A stretch of DNA of 64,000 nucleotides from Bacteroides thetaiotaomicron VPI-5482. GTDB lineage: Bacteria > Bacteroidota > Bacteroidia > Bacteroidales > Bacteroidaceae. Positions 27,199 through 37,400 of this stretch are shown in pieces. The DNA lies in contig NC_004663.1 of the NCBI RefSeq assembly GCF_000011065.1, forward strand, positions 1,178,001-1,242,000, read 5' to 3'. Numbering within the stretch: position 1 is the first letter of the stretch; each line of letters starts with the position of its first letter. The notes below the pieces were generated by a model. It was not told the DNA's origin, did no database searches, and saw only the letters and a program-made list of their open reading frames with translations. The translations under genes were made by a program, and so were the position numbers.

Positions 27199-27206
27199 CA
27201 AAGATA
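27199..27206 (-). promoter_or_regulatory. -7 promoter box (TATCTTTG) of the HTCS gene
   Basis: Minus-strand TATCTTTG, 33 bp before the ATG at 27165, fits the housekeeping Bacteroides -7 consensus; the HTCS gene lacks the TACAAA-N13-CGTCTT motif, in line with constitutive low expression of the sensor. Confidence 0.6.
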
Positions 27207-27422
27207 CTATTTTATCTTTAAAAAAGAAACTGAATTTTATAACTTATCTTTTTTATCATCGAAGATATTCATTGAAATTTCGCGAGAATTTCAGTGCTAA
27301 AGCTGAACTGGAAACAGCCCCAAAGCAATGATCCGAAGCAAAGATTCAACAAAAGCGAATGTCATATTTAAGTACTTACATTAAATGCTGTATTTCGATC
27401 TAAACTACCTCATTTTTCATTC

Positions 27423-27727
27423 TCAAATTCCAGTAAAGTCTAAAAATCCAGTATTAGGCTTTTCAAAAAGAACAAAAGGGGTAAATAAACCTATAAAAAC
27501 ACATCTATAAGCTTTGTAACGCCTATTTGCTTTTTTAGAAACACGATTCTTGCTACCGGTTCCCACTATGTTCGGGAAATATTTCATGATAGGATATAAA
27601 AACAGAGCCTGTTTAAGGTTTATGTATATATATATCACCATTATTCCCTTTCCGTGAGAACTTATTTTCTTCATTTATGCATTTTTGAAAAACCTAATAT
27701 GGACTTTTAGACTTTACTGGATTTTGA
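27423..27727. mobile_element. non-coding element with long imperfect terminal inverted repeats (MITE-like)
   Basis: The left end (27423-27468) starts TCAAATTCCAGTAAAGTC and the right end (27682-27727), read on the other strand, starts TCAAAATCCAGTAAAGTC; the repeats continue with TAAAAxTCCA, ATTAGG and TTTTCAAAAA with few mismatches and one 2-base difference. About 210 bp lie between. No convincing coding frame is inside (an 83-codon minus-strand frame looks random). No clear target duplication is visible. It may be a miniature inverted-repeat element, a decayed insertion sequence, or an invertible segment; the imperfect arms argue against recent inversion. Confidence 0.6.
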
Positions 27728-27763
27728 AGTCCCGAAATTAAGGTGTCAGCAAGCCAAAAATTA

Positions 27764-27835
27764 GCTATTAGCAAAACTGAATTTGCTATTAGCAAAACCA
27801 GATTAGCTATTAGCTTATTCATTTTTGCTAATAGC
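27764..27835. repeat. phased palindrome array C: four GCTAWTAGC cores, 21-bp period
   Basis: GCTATTAGC starts at 27764, 27785 and 27806, and GCTAATAGC at 27827, each exactly 21 bp apart. The flanks are also similar (TTxGCTATTAGCAAAAC in the first two). Array C lies between the 305-bp inverted-repeat element and the stop codon of the GH2 gene. The other parts of the 27166-27903 gap are AT-rich; I see the HTCS promoter and nothing more. Confidence 0.85.
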
Positions 27836-27903
27836 CTATGTTCGATATAACTCAGGTCTGAAAGAATGAAGCATATTGATCTGTCATTCAGTTTCGACCA
27901 AGC

Positions 27904-30552
27904 TCACTTTTCTATTCCAAATTCAGTTTGTTGCCGTTCCACTTCATCCAACACCCGTTGTCGTTCTTCTTCTGTCAGTTGCACTTTGCCGTCGGTTGCA
28001 TTCTCGGATAAAGTAGCTTTTACAGTTAATGAGGGTGTGTCCTGACTAATACAGTACTTCTCATCATAACAGAAAGGAAGCTCCGCAGGAACACTTTCAA
28101 ATTCCATTTCAGCGGCAGTCGGAGCCTGAGTCCCTTCAAATTGTACATGAGCTTTCACTTTAATCTTCCCGGCTTTTCGTGTGGAACGGATCAGCAGAGG
28201 AGCCGAACCGAATTCTACGGCACGAGGGTTGGCACCGATCCTTGCGTCACCAATGATTTCTCCTTCCCCTTCTACCGTGAATACGATATTTTCCTTTGCC
28301 AGACGACGAACGTTTCCGCTATCGTCCGTCACTTCGGCAACTACTACTATAAAATCCGAACCGTCCGCTACCAAGTTTACTTTTTGAGTATCTGCATACA
28401 AGCGAAGTTTGGTAGACCGGCGGGAAGGCATTTTCTTTTGGGTACATACTACTTTCCCGTCGATAATACCTTCGGCAACCATATTTACTTTCTGCCAGTT
28501 CTTTTGAGTATAACTGTATCCGCGCGCTTCCCAGAAATCCCATACATTTTCGAAGATGACAGGTGCGTTCGGCATATGCCCTTTGGCATGTACCACAGGT
28601 TTGGTCCATGTTTTTGTTCCATCGTAGATAGAAAGGCGGATGGAGTCACAGTTACTGAATACTACTACATCCTTATCGGAGAATTGTGACATTTCATGAG
28701 CAAGGAATATCATCGGTCCGCATTCTGCCAACGGATGTTGGAGGCTTGCCGGAGATTGGCTGCGGAACATTTCATACGCATACTTTTTCTGACGGAAAGC
28801 GTCATAAATGCCTCCCCAGTATGGATCGGGGTGATAACCACGCTGGTGATCGAATGGATGCCACTGTGTGCCACCGATAAACTGACCGGTAGTGCGGTAC
28901 ATCTCATCATAACTTTTAGCCAGAGAAAGTGCCTGTATCAGCAGCGGACGTTCACCCCAACTGCGGCTTGCACGGTTATTGTTGTTGTGGGCATACCAGT
29001 CATCTACGTTTTCTCCGAATTCACGGGTGAAGATGCATTGTTCCGGTTTGTCCTCCTTTTCGTCATCACCCGGCCAGCCGTAGACTACATCGTAATGTTC
29101 CTTTACACCGGCAGAATGCACATCGGCAGCGGCTATCGGACGTCCCGGATACGGATATTCTTCCTTCGTAATTTCAAGTGCCTTCAGTGCAAAGTCGAGC
29201 GGATAGCGAGTCTCATTCAGAATGGGCTCCCACATCAGCACAGAAGGATGATTGCGGTCACGACGAATCATCTCACGGGTATTCTGATGAACCAGTTCTC
29301 CGAATTTCGGGTCTTTGTTCCAGTATTGCCAGCCAGGAGTAGCGACGATGACAAACAAGCCGAGTTCGTCACAGGCATCCATAAAGGATGGGTCCTGCGG
29401 GTAATGCGCTACACGGATGATGGTACATCCTGCATCACGCAGACGCTTTGCATCACGCCATTGCTGTGAATTGGGAAGAGCATTGCCTACGTATGCGAAG
29501 TCCTGATGACGATTGGCTCCGACTAATTGTCCGAAAGGTTTTCCATTCAGCCAGAAACCCTCCTTGCCACGAAATTCCGCTAGGCGGATACCGATACGGG
29601 TCGTTCCTCCGTCAATGGAACGGTTTCCTTTCTTTATGCGGGATTGTACTCTATATAGATAAGGAGCATCCGGTGACCAGAGTTTCGGATTCCTCACTTC
29701 CATCTGCTGACGGATTGATTTCTTTTCTCCGGAGTTCAGAGAAAGTTTGCCGGACGTACGTTTGATAACGTTGCCTTCGGCATCTGTAAGGGTCGTTTCT
29801 ATAGTGACGGATTCCGAACGGGTATTATCGTTCTGAATCTCCGTTTCTACATATACTTGTGCGCTCTTTTCGCTGATCTTGTCAAAGTGAACGAATACGC
29901 CGCCACCGCCAACTGTGCGGGAGTCGATGGCATCGGTAATGGCAACCGGAGATTTGGCAATCATCCATACATCACGATAGATACCTCCATGATAAGCAAA
30001 ATCCAGTGTGTATTGGGGCTTTCCGGGAGGGTATGATTTATCGTTGCTGTTGTCGGTATAGACGGCAAGGAGGCAGGAGTCTCCGGCTTGTACGCCGTTT
30101 GCCGTCAAGTCCAGTGTGAAAGGCAGATAACCTCCAAGATGTTCCTGGACACGTTTGCCGTTCAGGTAAAGTACTTGCTTTCCCATTGCCGCTTCAAAAT
30201 GAAGGAGTACACGCTGTCCTTTCGTTGCAGTGGGAACTACAAAATGCTTGCGATACCACGCAGGACCCTGATAATTGCGGCAACCACTGCCTTCGGCGGG
30301 CATCAGTTCCACTGTGTGAGGAGTAGAAACGACCTCCCAAGAACGATCGTCAAAATTTACAGCTTCCGCCCCCCGGATATCGCCTTTGAAGAATCGCCAT
30401 CCCGGATTGAAGTTATATACTTGTCGCCCGCAATCGGGAAGCGGAATAAATCCGGCAACCGATATTTCGGGACGATAAGTATCTGCTGCCTGCCCATCGA
30501 AGGAGAATAGCAGTAGAAATAGGGATAAGATTAAAAACGGTCTTTTATTCAT
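27904..30552 (-). CDS. glycoside hydrolase family 2 enzyme (RG-II chain B, probably alpha-L-arabinopyranosidase)
   Basis: 882 residues; signal peptide ends near GQA-A. GH2 order: sugar-binding domain (about 45-200, WYRKHFVVP, HYGGIYRDVW-like AYHGGIYRDVW), immunoglobulin-like domain (205-320), TIM barrel (320-620), then C-terminal beta domains. Acid/base is Glu447 in PILNETRYP, nucleophile Glu511 in FTREFGE. The barrel has VGANRHQDFAYVG and VAHYPQDPSFMDACDELGLF. Last gene of the GH106 operon, 28 bp after GH139. By position it is BT0983, which I recall as a GH2 acting on L-arabinopyranose of RG-II; that specificity is recollection, not visible in the sequence. Confidence 0.88.
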   Translation of the reverse strand: MNKRPFLILSLFLLLFSFDGQAADTYRPEISVAGFIPLPDCGRQVYNFNPGWRFFKGDIRGAEAVNFDDRSWEVVSTPHTVELMPAEGSGCRNYQGPAWYRKHFVVPTATKGQRVLLHFEAAMGKQVLYLNGKRVQEHLGGYLPFTLDLTANGVQAGDSCLLAVYTDNSNDKSYPPGKPQYTLDFAYHGGIYRDVWMIAKSPVAITDAIDSRTVGGGGVFVHFDKISEKSAQVYVETEIQNDNTRSESVTIETTLTDAEGNVIKRTSGKLSLNSGEKKSIRQQMEVRNPKLWSPDAPYLYRVQSRIKKGNRSIDGGTTRIGIRLAEFRGKEGFWLNGKPFGQLVGANRHQDFAYVGNALPNSQQWRDAKRLRDAGCTIIRVAHYPQDPSFMDACDELGLFVIVATPGWQYWNKDPKFGELVHQNTREMIRRDRNHPSVLMWEPILNETRYPLDFALKALEITKEEYPYPGRPIAAADVHSAGVKEHYDVVYGWPGDDEKEDKPEQCIFTREFGENVDDWYAHNNNNRASRSWGERPLLIQALSLAKSYDEMYRTTGQFIGGTQWHPFDHQRGYHPDPYWGGIYDAFRQKKYAYEMFRSQSPASLQHPLAECGPMIFLAHEMSQFSDKDVVVFSNCDSIRLSIYDGTKTWTKPVVHAKGHMPNAPVIFENVWDFWEARGYSYTQKNWQKVNMVAEGIIDGKVVCTQKKMPSRRSTKLRLYADTQKVNLVADGSDFIVVVAEVTDDSGNVRRLAKENIVFTVEGEGEIIGDARIGANPRAVEFGSAPLLIRSTRKAGKIKVKAHVQFEGTQAPTAAEMEFESVPAELPFCYDEKYCISQDTPSLTVKATLSENATDGKVQLTEEERQRVLDEVERQQTEFGIEK

Positions 30553-30580
30553 AGTGCTTTTTATTTATGTATTCTTTTTT

Positions 30581-32992
30581 TTATTTTTCTATCATTATAA
30601 CAATGTCTTTCTTTCTGCTTTCCGGTGACACCTTTAGGATTGTTACTTTTCCATCTTTTAAAGTTGCTTCTACCGTCGTATTGCCCGGAGCATGGAGTTT
30701 GAAATGGACGTTCCATTCTTTGGGCCAGGCGGGGAACAGAAGTATTTGTGTTCCATTCGTTTGTAAGAGCATCTCCTGAAGTCCTATCATGCCGCTACCT
30801 CCCCAGTTGTGGTCGGGTGTCCAGTCATATCCCGGTCCCCAGAAGGCAGGAAAACGGTGGGGACCATCTGATAGCTTTGCCAGAGAAAGGCTTTTGGCTT
30901 CTTCGGTCAGCCCCAGACAGGCTGCCCAGATGTTGTCTTGCTTCCATCCGGTATGGGAGCGGAATTTGAGTGCGTCGGGATCATAGAAATACGTATCACG
31001 AGCTATTTCCAGATTTTCCTTGCCTACTCCGTAGATGCGCCAGGGAAAAACCGGGTAGAGTTGTGGTGTCTCTATATTGTTGATTCGTTCCCAGCTTTTG
31101 GCGGGAGAAATCGTTTGTTTCCATGCCGGAGTCATGGTAGAAGCCTGAAGATTAAGAGAATCCTTGACTTCGATATAGCGTAATGGAACCGGAGGAATTG
31201 TTTCCAGCATCTTTTGCCACTTTTCATTGTTGCAAACTTTGATGTAAGTCTCCAATACAGTTCGCAGTGCGGCGATGGTGCTGCTGGCGTTGTTGGTCAT
31301 CTTGTAAGTTTCGCAGGCAGAGCCGGGGAACAGTATCAGGTGTCCGTCACCATCCAGTGCTTTGCGTCCCCGACGGGAAGCGAGTAGTCGATAATGTTCG
31401 TCGAAAAAGGTCAGCGAACTTTCAATCAAAGGCAAATACGGAGTTATGTCGGCACCGGCATAATTCTTCGTTTCCAGAATCATCTGGCAAAATTCAAGAA
31501 TAGTATCCCATTCATATTCCAGCCACGCATTGTATTCCAGTCCTTTGTCAAACCAAGCCGGACGTTTGAAACCATATTCTGCGGGATTGGGTAAGCCGAA
31601 GTTTTCTATCTGCTCACAGAAGCAGGCTCCCTCGTGTTGCCAATATACATGGCTGCGGAGTTCCGCATTCTTCAACATCCGGTTATAGAAATTGAATTGG
31701 GAAGGCATCATGTCGAAGTCACCGCTTTTCAGCATCGGCCAGTAGACAAGACGCTGATTCTGTGCAGTCATCGTTCCTCCTCCCCACTTTCGGTAGTCAG
31801 GAGTGAATGCCTGCTTCTCGTCTATGTGGCAGGGATCGAAGGTGAATAAACCACCGTTGAATTTGGTGGGGACACTGCCGTAAGCATTGCAGCCCAGCAT
31901 ATAGCGGAAAAGAGTGTAGTTTCGGGTGATTTCTTTCAATGCATCTTTCGCGTCGCTCTTTTCTTTATTTCCGGTTTCTTTTTCTACTTTGCTGTTCTCC
32001 TTGTTTTCGGTTTCACCAATCGTTTCGATAAAACTCCGTTGCCAGAAAGCATTCCACCATAGGCGGGTTTGTTTTTTATCCTGTGATACCACTTTAGACG
32101 ATATCTTTCCTTGTGGGGCAATTCGTTGCCAGGCTGTTTTCAGACCTTGCTCCCATTGGGTGACGGTTTCCGTCTGTTCTGTGTGTAACACAACTGAGAA
32201 ATGATGCTTTTTAGAAGCTTTCAGAGAACGAAATCCCCAGGCGCGGTAATCAGTTCCGGCATATACACTGTCTGAAGTGCCTATATATTCCAGATTCTCT
32301 CCTGACAGATACCCTCCGAAAGTCAGATTTTTAAGAGGATTCATCATCTGCGACTTCACTTCATTCATCCCTTGCTGGGCAACTGCCACGTCAAACACTG
32401 TCTCTTCCGCATTACGATGATAAAACAAAAGGCGTTTACTATCCTTTTCGGATGAATTCTCCAATGAAATGAAGTCGGCATGCGTCATCGTTCCTTTTGG
32501 AGGAGCCCACTTATAGGAACATTGCTGCCCCTCTCCTTTTCTGATCAGCCGATCCTGGTATCTCCAGTTTTCATAAAAGATTTCCGCCTGCAAAGGCCGG
32601 TCATTAATCACTTCTATGTGTACAACCGGATGAAAAACATCTGCCCAGAGTTGTACTTGTGTCCCTTCGGCAGAGATTTCAACATAACCGTCGATCAGCT
32701 TTAATTCCTGCCGGAAATCCTTTGCGTCTTCAAAAGGATTGGGAGATAACCGGAGGCGAAAACGTCCCTGCTTCAACTGGCAGTTGTTTTCATCGAACGT
32801 ACCGCTCCTGCTCAGATAAAATAGTATATCCCCCTCCTCTACCCATATGTTCATGCCGATATCTCCCCCGCCGCATGGCATCGATTCGGAGGAATTCCGG
32901 CTGGGAGTATCCCAAACGACATTGGCATGCTGGCTCCAAAGAACCGACACGCCAACGAATATCATTGCTATAGCCAGATAAAATCTCTTCAT
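30581..32992 (-). CDS. glycoside hydrolase family 139 (2-O-methyl-alpha-L-fucosidase)
   Basis: 803 residues; signal peptide MKRFYLAIAMIFVGVSVLWSQ. N-terminal beta-sandwich with NVVWDTPSRNSSESMPCGGGDIGMNIWVEEGDILFYLSRSG (about 24-65), then an (alpha/alpha)6-like helical region (about 350-740; LFRYMLGCNAYGSVPTKFNGGLFTFDP, YYHWQHEGACFCEQ-like HVYWQHEGACFCEQ) and a small C-terminal beta domain. The layout resembles GH95/GH65-type enzymes. By size, sequence pattern and position I identify it with BT0984, the GH139 founding member that removes 2-O-methyl-L-fucose from RG-II chain B. A charged linker rich in E/K/N (about residues 325-350) interrupts the conserved part. Starts 9 bp after the esterase gene. 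Confidence 0.8.
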   Translation of the reverse strand: MKRFYLAIAMIFVGVSVLWSQHANVVWDTPSRNSSESMPCGGGDIGMNIWVEEGDILFYLSRSGTFDENNCQLKQGRFRLRLSPNPFEDAKDFRQELKLIDGYVEISAEGTQVQLWADVFHPVVHIEVINDRPLQAEIFYENWRYQDRLIRKGEGQQCSYKWAPPKGTMTHADFISLENSSEKDSKRLLFYHRNAEETVFDVAVAQQGMNEVKSQMMNPLKNLTFGGYLSGENLEYIGTSDSVYAGTDYRAWGFRSLKASKKHHFSVVLHTEQTETVTQWEQGLKTAWQRIAPQGKISSKVVSQDKKQTRLWWNAFWQRSFIETIGETENKENSKVEKETGNKEKSDAKDALKEITRNYTLFRYMLGCNAYGSVPTKFNGGLFTFDPCHIDEKQAFTPDYRKWGGGTMTAQNQRLVYWPMLKSGDFDMMPSQFNFYNRMLKNAELRSHVYWQHEGACFCEQIENFGLPNPAEYGFKRPAWFDKGLEYNAWLEYEWDTILEFCQMILETKNYAGADITPYLPLIESSLTFFDEHYRLLASRRGRKALDGDGHLILFPGSACETYKMTNNASSTIAALRTVLETYIKVCNNEKWQKMLETIPPVPLRYIEVKDSLNLQASTMTPAWKQTISPAKSWERINNIETPQLYPVFPWRIYGVGKENLEIARDTYFYDPDALKFRSHTGWKQDNIWAACLGLTEEAKSLSLAKLSDGPHRFPAFWGPGYDWTPDHNWGGSGMIGLQEMLLQTNGTQILLFPAWPKEWNVHFKLHAPGNTTVEATLKDGKVTILKVSPESRKKDIVIMIEK

Positions 32993-33001
32993 ATTTTCAA
33001 A

Positions 33002-34435
33002 TTACCAATCGTCCGAACGGAAAGACCCCAACGGCAGCCCATCACAATATACATCTCCTTCCACATAATTCTCAAATCCATAGCGGACAGCTACCGGATG
33101 CGGAACTTTATCACTTTTTACTAGCATTTTGCTGCGTTCGATCCATGCTTTCGCCGGGTAGAATACTTTGTCTTCACCTGCCACCTGAAAGTTTTTCGAT
33201 TCAAAACAGTTTTTACCGCTGATCCACATATTCGCACGTTCAAAGCTGACGACAATAGTGTCATTCTTGATTTCAATACTTTTGTAATAAGGGCTTTCTC
33301 CGTTTACTCCCTCTATTCCGTACGTCTTTGTCAGTGCAAGGAGTGCCAGACGTTCTCCCGCAGCCTGTTTCTTTGCGGGATGAATTCCCTTTTCCATTCC
33401 AGCATCCAGCAGTACAGCCATGCCGCTGTTAGACACACGATGTTCAACCTTTGCCTGTGCTTCCCGTAGATAAGCAGAATTAATCACCTCTTTACCTTTT
33501 TCAGTGATAATACCATAGTCATAAGGGGCTATCTGACAATAGTAGAAAGGAAAATCACCTTGTTTCCATTCGGCACGCCAACCGTTAATCAATGTGGTAA
33601 ACATATCCGCATAGGTATGGGCACGATTCCAGTTATCTTCTCCCTGATACCAGATCACTCCTTTCATGGTCATGCCGATCAATGGATGCAACATACCATT
33701 ATAGAGTACGGTCGGGGTACGGTTTTTCGATTTGATATCAGCTTCCGATTGAGGTATCTTTGCATCCGGAAATGCTTTCAGCCAATCGGCAGTCATCCAT
33801 GCCTCACAAGCAGAACCGCCCCATGCCGCTACTACGAGTCCTACCGGAACTTCTAATATTTCATTGACCAGTCTTCCGAAATAATAGGCCGTCGCACTGA
33901 AATCACGGACACTGACCGGAGCCGCTTCTTTCCATGAGCCGACAACGTCGTTCTGAGGGGTAATGGTAGAAGTTCGTTTTACCGTAAACAAGCGGATATG
34001 AAGATTTTTGCTGCGAAGAATATCCATATTGGCATTCTCTACAGGTTGGTTCTTGAATCCTTTCATAGGCATTTCCATGTTGCTCTGACCGGAGCACAGC
34101 CATAATTCGCCTATCAGAATATTATTCAGTGTCTTTTGGGTTCCATCGTCGAAAGTGATGGTATACGGTCCGCCGGCTTCCGGAGTGGAGACTGAAAGTT
34201 TCCATGAACCGTTCTTGTCTGCTGTTACTGCATATTGTTTTCCGTTCCAGCCGGTAGTGACTGTTACTTTCTTGTTCGGAGTTGCCGTTCCCCAAAGGTT
34301 GGCATTGGTTTGTTGCTGCATCACCATGCCGTCAGAGAAAATAGCGGGCAGTTTCACTTCCGCACGCATTGACAGGCAGGCAGCGAGCAGAAAGCTTGCT
34401 AATACTGTGCTTGTTTTAATTCCTGAACTTTTCAT
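33002..34435 (-). CDS. SGNH/SASA-type carbohydrate O-acetylesterase
   Basis: 477 residues; signal peptide MKSSGIKTSTVLASFLLAACLSMRA. Family signature LPAIFSDGMVMQQ at the start, then block I ELWLCSGQSNMEMP with Ser118 as nucleophile, GVIWYQGEDNW (oxyanion/Gln region), and DAGMEKGIHPAKK supplying the catalytic His. This is the sialate O-acetylesterase family, which in glycan loci deacetylates many sugars. RG-II chain B is acetylated on methyl-fucose and aceric acid, and this gene sits between the GH106 and GH139 genes of the chain B operon (2 bp and 9 bp gaps), so deacetylation of chain B is the best inference; sialic acid as substrate is unlikely. Confidence 0.87.
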   Translation of the reverse strand: MKSSGIKTSTVLASFLLAACLSMRAEVKLPAIFSDGMVMQQQTNANLWGTATPNKKVTVTTGWNGKQYAVTADKNGSWKLSVSTPEAGGPYTITFDDGTQKTLNNILIGELWLCSGQSNMEMPMKGFKNQPVENANMDILRSKNLHIRLFTVKRTSTITPQNDVVGSWKEAAPVSVRDFSATAYYFGRLVNEILEVPVGLVVAAWGGSACEAWMTADWLKAFPDAKIPQSEADIKSKNRTPTVLYNGMLHPLIGMTMKGVIWYQGEDNWNRAHTYADMFTTLINGWRAEWKQGDFPFYYCQIAPYDYGIITEKGKEVINSAYLREAQAKVEHRVSNSGMAVLLDAGMEKGIHPAKKQAAGERLALLALTKTYGIEGVNGESPYYKSIEIKNDTIVVSFERANMWISGKNCFESKNFQVAGEDKVFYPAKAWIERSKMLVKSDKVPHPVAVRYGFENYVEGDVYCDGLPLGSFRSDDW

Positions 34436-34437
34436 TC

Positions 34438-37400
34438 TTATTTGTTTTTATTCGCTACATCAAAATTCAAAGGTCCGAGCAATCCTGCAGGAAGCAGGGT
34501 GTTTTCTGCTCTTCGGTATTTGGCATTCGTCCATATTCCATCGAAAGGAGCTTTTCCTTCATCGGCTCCTTTGAGTGCATTCGCCCAAGTATTGGTCACT
34601 TCGATTTCCAGTTCATTCACACCTTTCTTTAAGGCTGCCGTAATATCAGCCCGATAAGGAGCTGTCCATATCGTTCCGCAATCTATGCCGTTCACACGGA
34701 CAGTAGCCAGATCACATACTTTTCCCAGATTCAGATATACTTGTTGGTCTTCTTTCACTTTACTTTTCCAGCGGAATGTTGTTTTATACACTGCTGTTCC
34801 GGAGTAATAGCGTATTTGCTCATCTTCTTCTTTGCTCCAGTCAAAGAGTTCCTGTCTTTGGATAGTCTTACCGTTTGCTGTAAAAGTCACGGTATATTCT
34901 GTTGCTTCCAAGCCTGTCTCCGAAGCTTCTTTTACCGAATCCTTCTTTTCCTTGCGCTCTTTTTCCGAAGTTTCCTTATCATCTTCTTCTGCAGGGTATA
35001 CGATGAAGACAGACTCATTCGGAGCTAATGTTAAAGTGATTTCCGTACGATGGCTTTTTTGTTCGTAAGGAATGTCAGCGTTAATCTCACCCGTCACCGG
35101 ATTCCAGCATTCCGGCTTTCTGCCGTCGATGCGCATACTGGCGGTAAATGTACGTGTTTCTTCCAGTTGGTTGGCGATAAAATAAATATCCCCCTGTTCT
35201 CCTTGCCGATGTGTCCAGGCAATGTTTTCCGGTACGATCAGATCACGTTCCAGACCGTATGAGGAGAAATCATCTTCTTTATATGGAAGAGAAGGAATCA
35301 GTATGCCTGCTTCTTTCAGTTCATTTATCTTTTGTTTTACTTCCGGAGACAGTGCTGCGGGGTCCGGATTCATCGGACGTGGAAGTGGTAATACTAACAC
35401 TTTGTAACTGGCTCCACCCGGTAACGTCATCCTGCCGTTTTCCGCTTTCGCCAAACGGAGTAACGCGTCTTTGTTAAAGCTGTCATAAGCATATCCTCGA
35501 AGTGGATTTACCCACTTTTCAGGATCGGACATATTTGCGGAATGTGTTACGCCTACAGGACGCACACGTAAGGGTTGTCCTTCGTTTGCCAAACGGATTC
35601 GTTCGCTTTCCACCCGCTCTGCACCGAAGATGCCCGGTAAAGAAGGAACTAAACGTTCCGGCAATATCGAACGTCTTGGCATCTCTTCTCCTGTAAATAC
35701 TGCAATATCCGCCACCGGATGCCCGTATTGCAGCAATGACTGGCAACGGGTGATGTATTCACAGAAAGCCTTTGCACCCTTATTCCACCACGTCTGGTCA
35801 CGCTGGAAGAAAAGGCCGATACCATCCAAAGTCATTCCCGGTTTGCGGTCCAGCCAAGGATTATGGACATATACATGGAAGAAAAGGCGGTTGATGCCTA
35901 AAGCATAGTTGCGGTCCAGTAAGGCTTTCAATATTCCCGGATGTTCGTTCCATGTTCCGCGTACTTCCGTGAAACCTTCTGCCTGGATGATATTCTTGCC
36001 GTAGATATGCGCTCCGCTGATGGCATCCAGCATATCATTCGGTTTGTCGTGGGTTGGGCTGTTCAGCCAGAATTCTCCCATGGGAAGGTCTACTTTCTGA
36101 TAATGCAGTAATCCGTCACTTACCATGGTAGGCGCTACGCATTCGGCTGAGAACTGGCAATCATATTCTTTCGCACAGTCGGCCAAGACTTGATAGAAAA
36201 CATCGACGACCAGTTCACCTATCGTTGTGCGGACATCACGCAGAATCTTTTCGCTTCGTTCGGCACTCTCCATCGGAATACCTGCCAACAATGGTAAATA
36301 AGGCATCAGGTCGTATCCACGGCGTTTCCGGAATTCTGCGGCAAAAGTATCGCTCCAGTTCTGGCTTCCGCATTCCCAACTATCCACGTGCATGTATTTT
36401 AATACGCGGCGGGCAACGTCCGGATTTGTCTTTACAAATGCTTGCGCAAACCAGTTGTCGAACTGCTTGCGAACAGCTTTTGGATTAAATTTATCACATT
36501 CCAGTCCTTTTCCTCCTCCGGCAGTTGCGTTCGTATGTCCGGTGGCGGTATGTCCCATGCGGAGTAGTTTCCACTTTCCTTTGGGGAGAGTAGCTGTCAG
36601 TGTTCTCTCTTTAAAATTGTCGCTCGGACTATTTTTAAAGGGATCTGTCAGGTTGATAATCTGTGAAAGGGCATAGCAATCTTGCTCCCCTATTTCCTCC
36701 TTCTTCGTGGAGGAAGCTACACGCCATACCAGTCCGGCTTTGCCTTCCCACTGATCCAGTCGGGCTTCCCGGTGCAGACGCAGTTCCTTGATTTTCAGAT
36801 TTGGTTTCCATTTTGCGGCATCCATGTCTTCACTTCCCGGTTCACTGCCTTCGGGTGTCCAGTAGAAGCGGAAATAACGGGCAGTTGTAGCAGGAATTGC
36901 ATGAGTGGAATTTTCATCTGTATTCTGCCATCCCTGACGTGCAGGGACGAGCTGTTTCACCAAACGGTAGTTAACCCCATCATCACTTGCCATCACTTTC
37001 AAGCGGTGCGCCTGATAATTATTGCCACTCAGAATGATTTCAATATTGCGGCAGGTGAAAGGCTGTTCGTATTCATATTGGATATAGCAGGGATATGATG
37101 AACGGATTACTCCGGCATCATCCATGTTCACAGTCTTCTTGATGTCAATATGATTTCCTGTGGCTATATTGGCACAGGTTATTTGGGCCGGCATAACGTC
37201 TGCCGCTTCCTCTTTTACAGGCAGGGCAAATAAAGAAATATCTTCATAAAAACCTTCGTATGCCTCCGGTTGCGGTAAGTGTAGTCCTTTGATTTTGCCA
37301 CCATCAACGATTGTATCACTCCAGACTATCTTTTGCATCGATTCTTTCGGAGTCATCCACGGACCACCAGCCAATGCAAAACCATCACAAATATGCATTC

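Noticed and set aside
27423..27674. 83-codon minus-strand reading frame inside the inverted-repeat element
   Set aside because: No family resemblance, composition like the AT-rich gap, no promoter; probably random.
27423..27727. Complete insertion sequence
   Set aside because: No transposase coding sequence between the inverted repeats.
30581..32992. GH95 alpha-fucosidase/galactosidase assignment
   Set aside because: The layout is GH95-like, but size, N-terminal sequence and place between the esterase and GH2 genes fit GH139 better.
33002..34435. Sialic-acid metabolism role for the SASA-type esterase
   Set aside because: The family name is historical; no sialidase or sialic acid genes are nearby, while all neighbours act on pectin.
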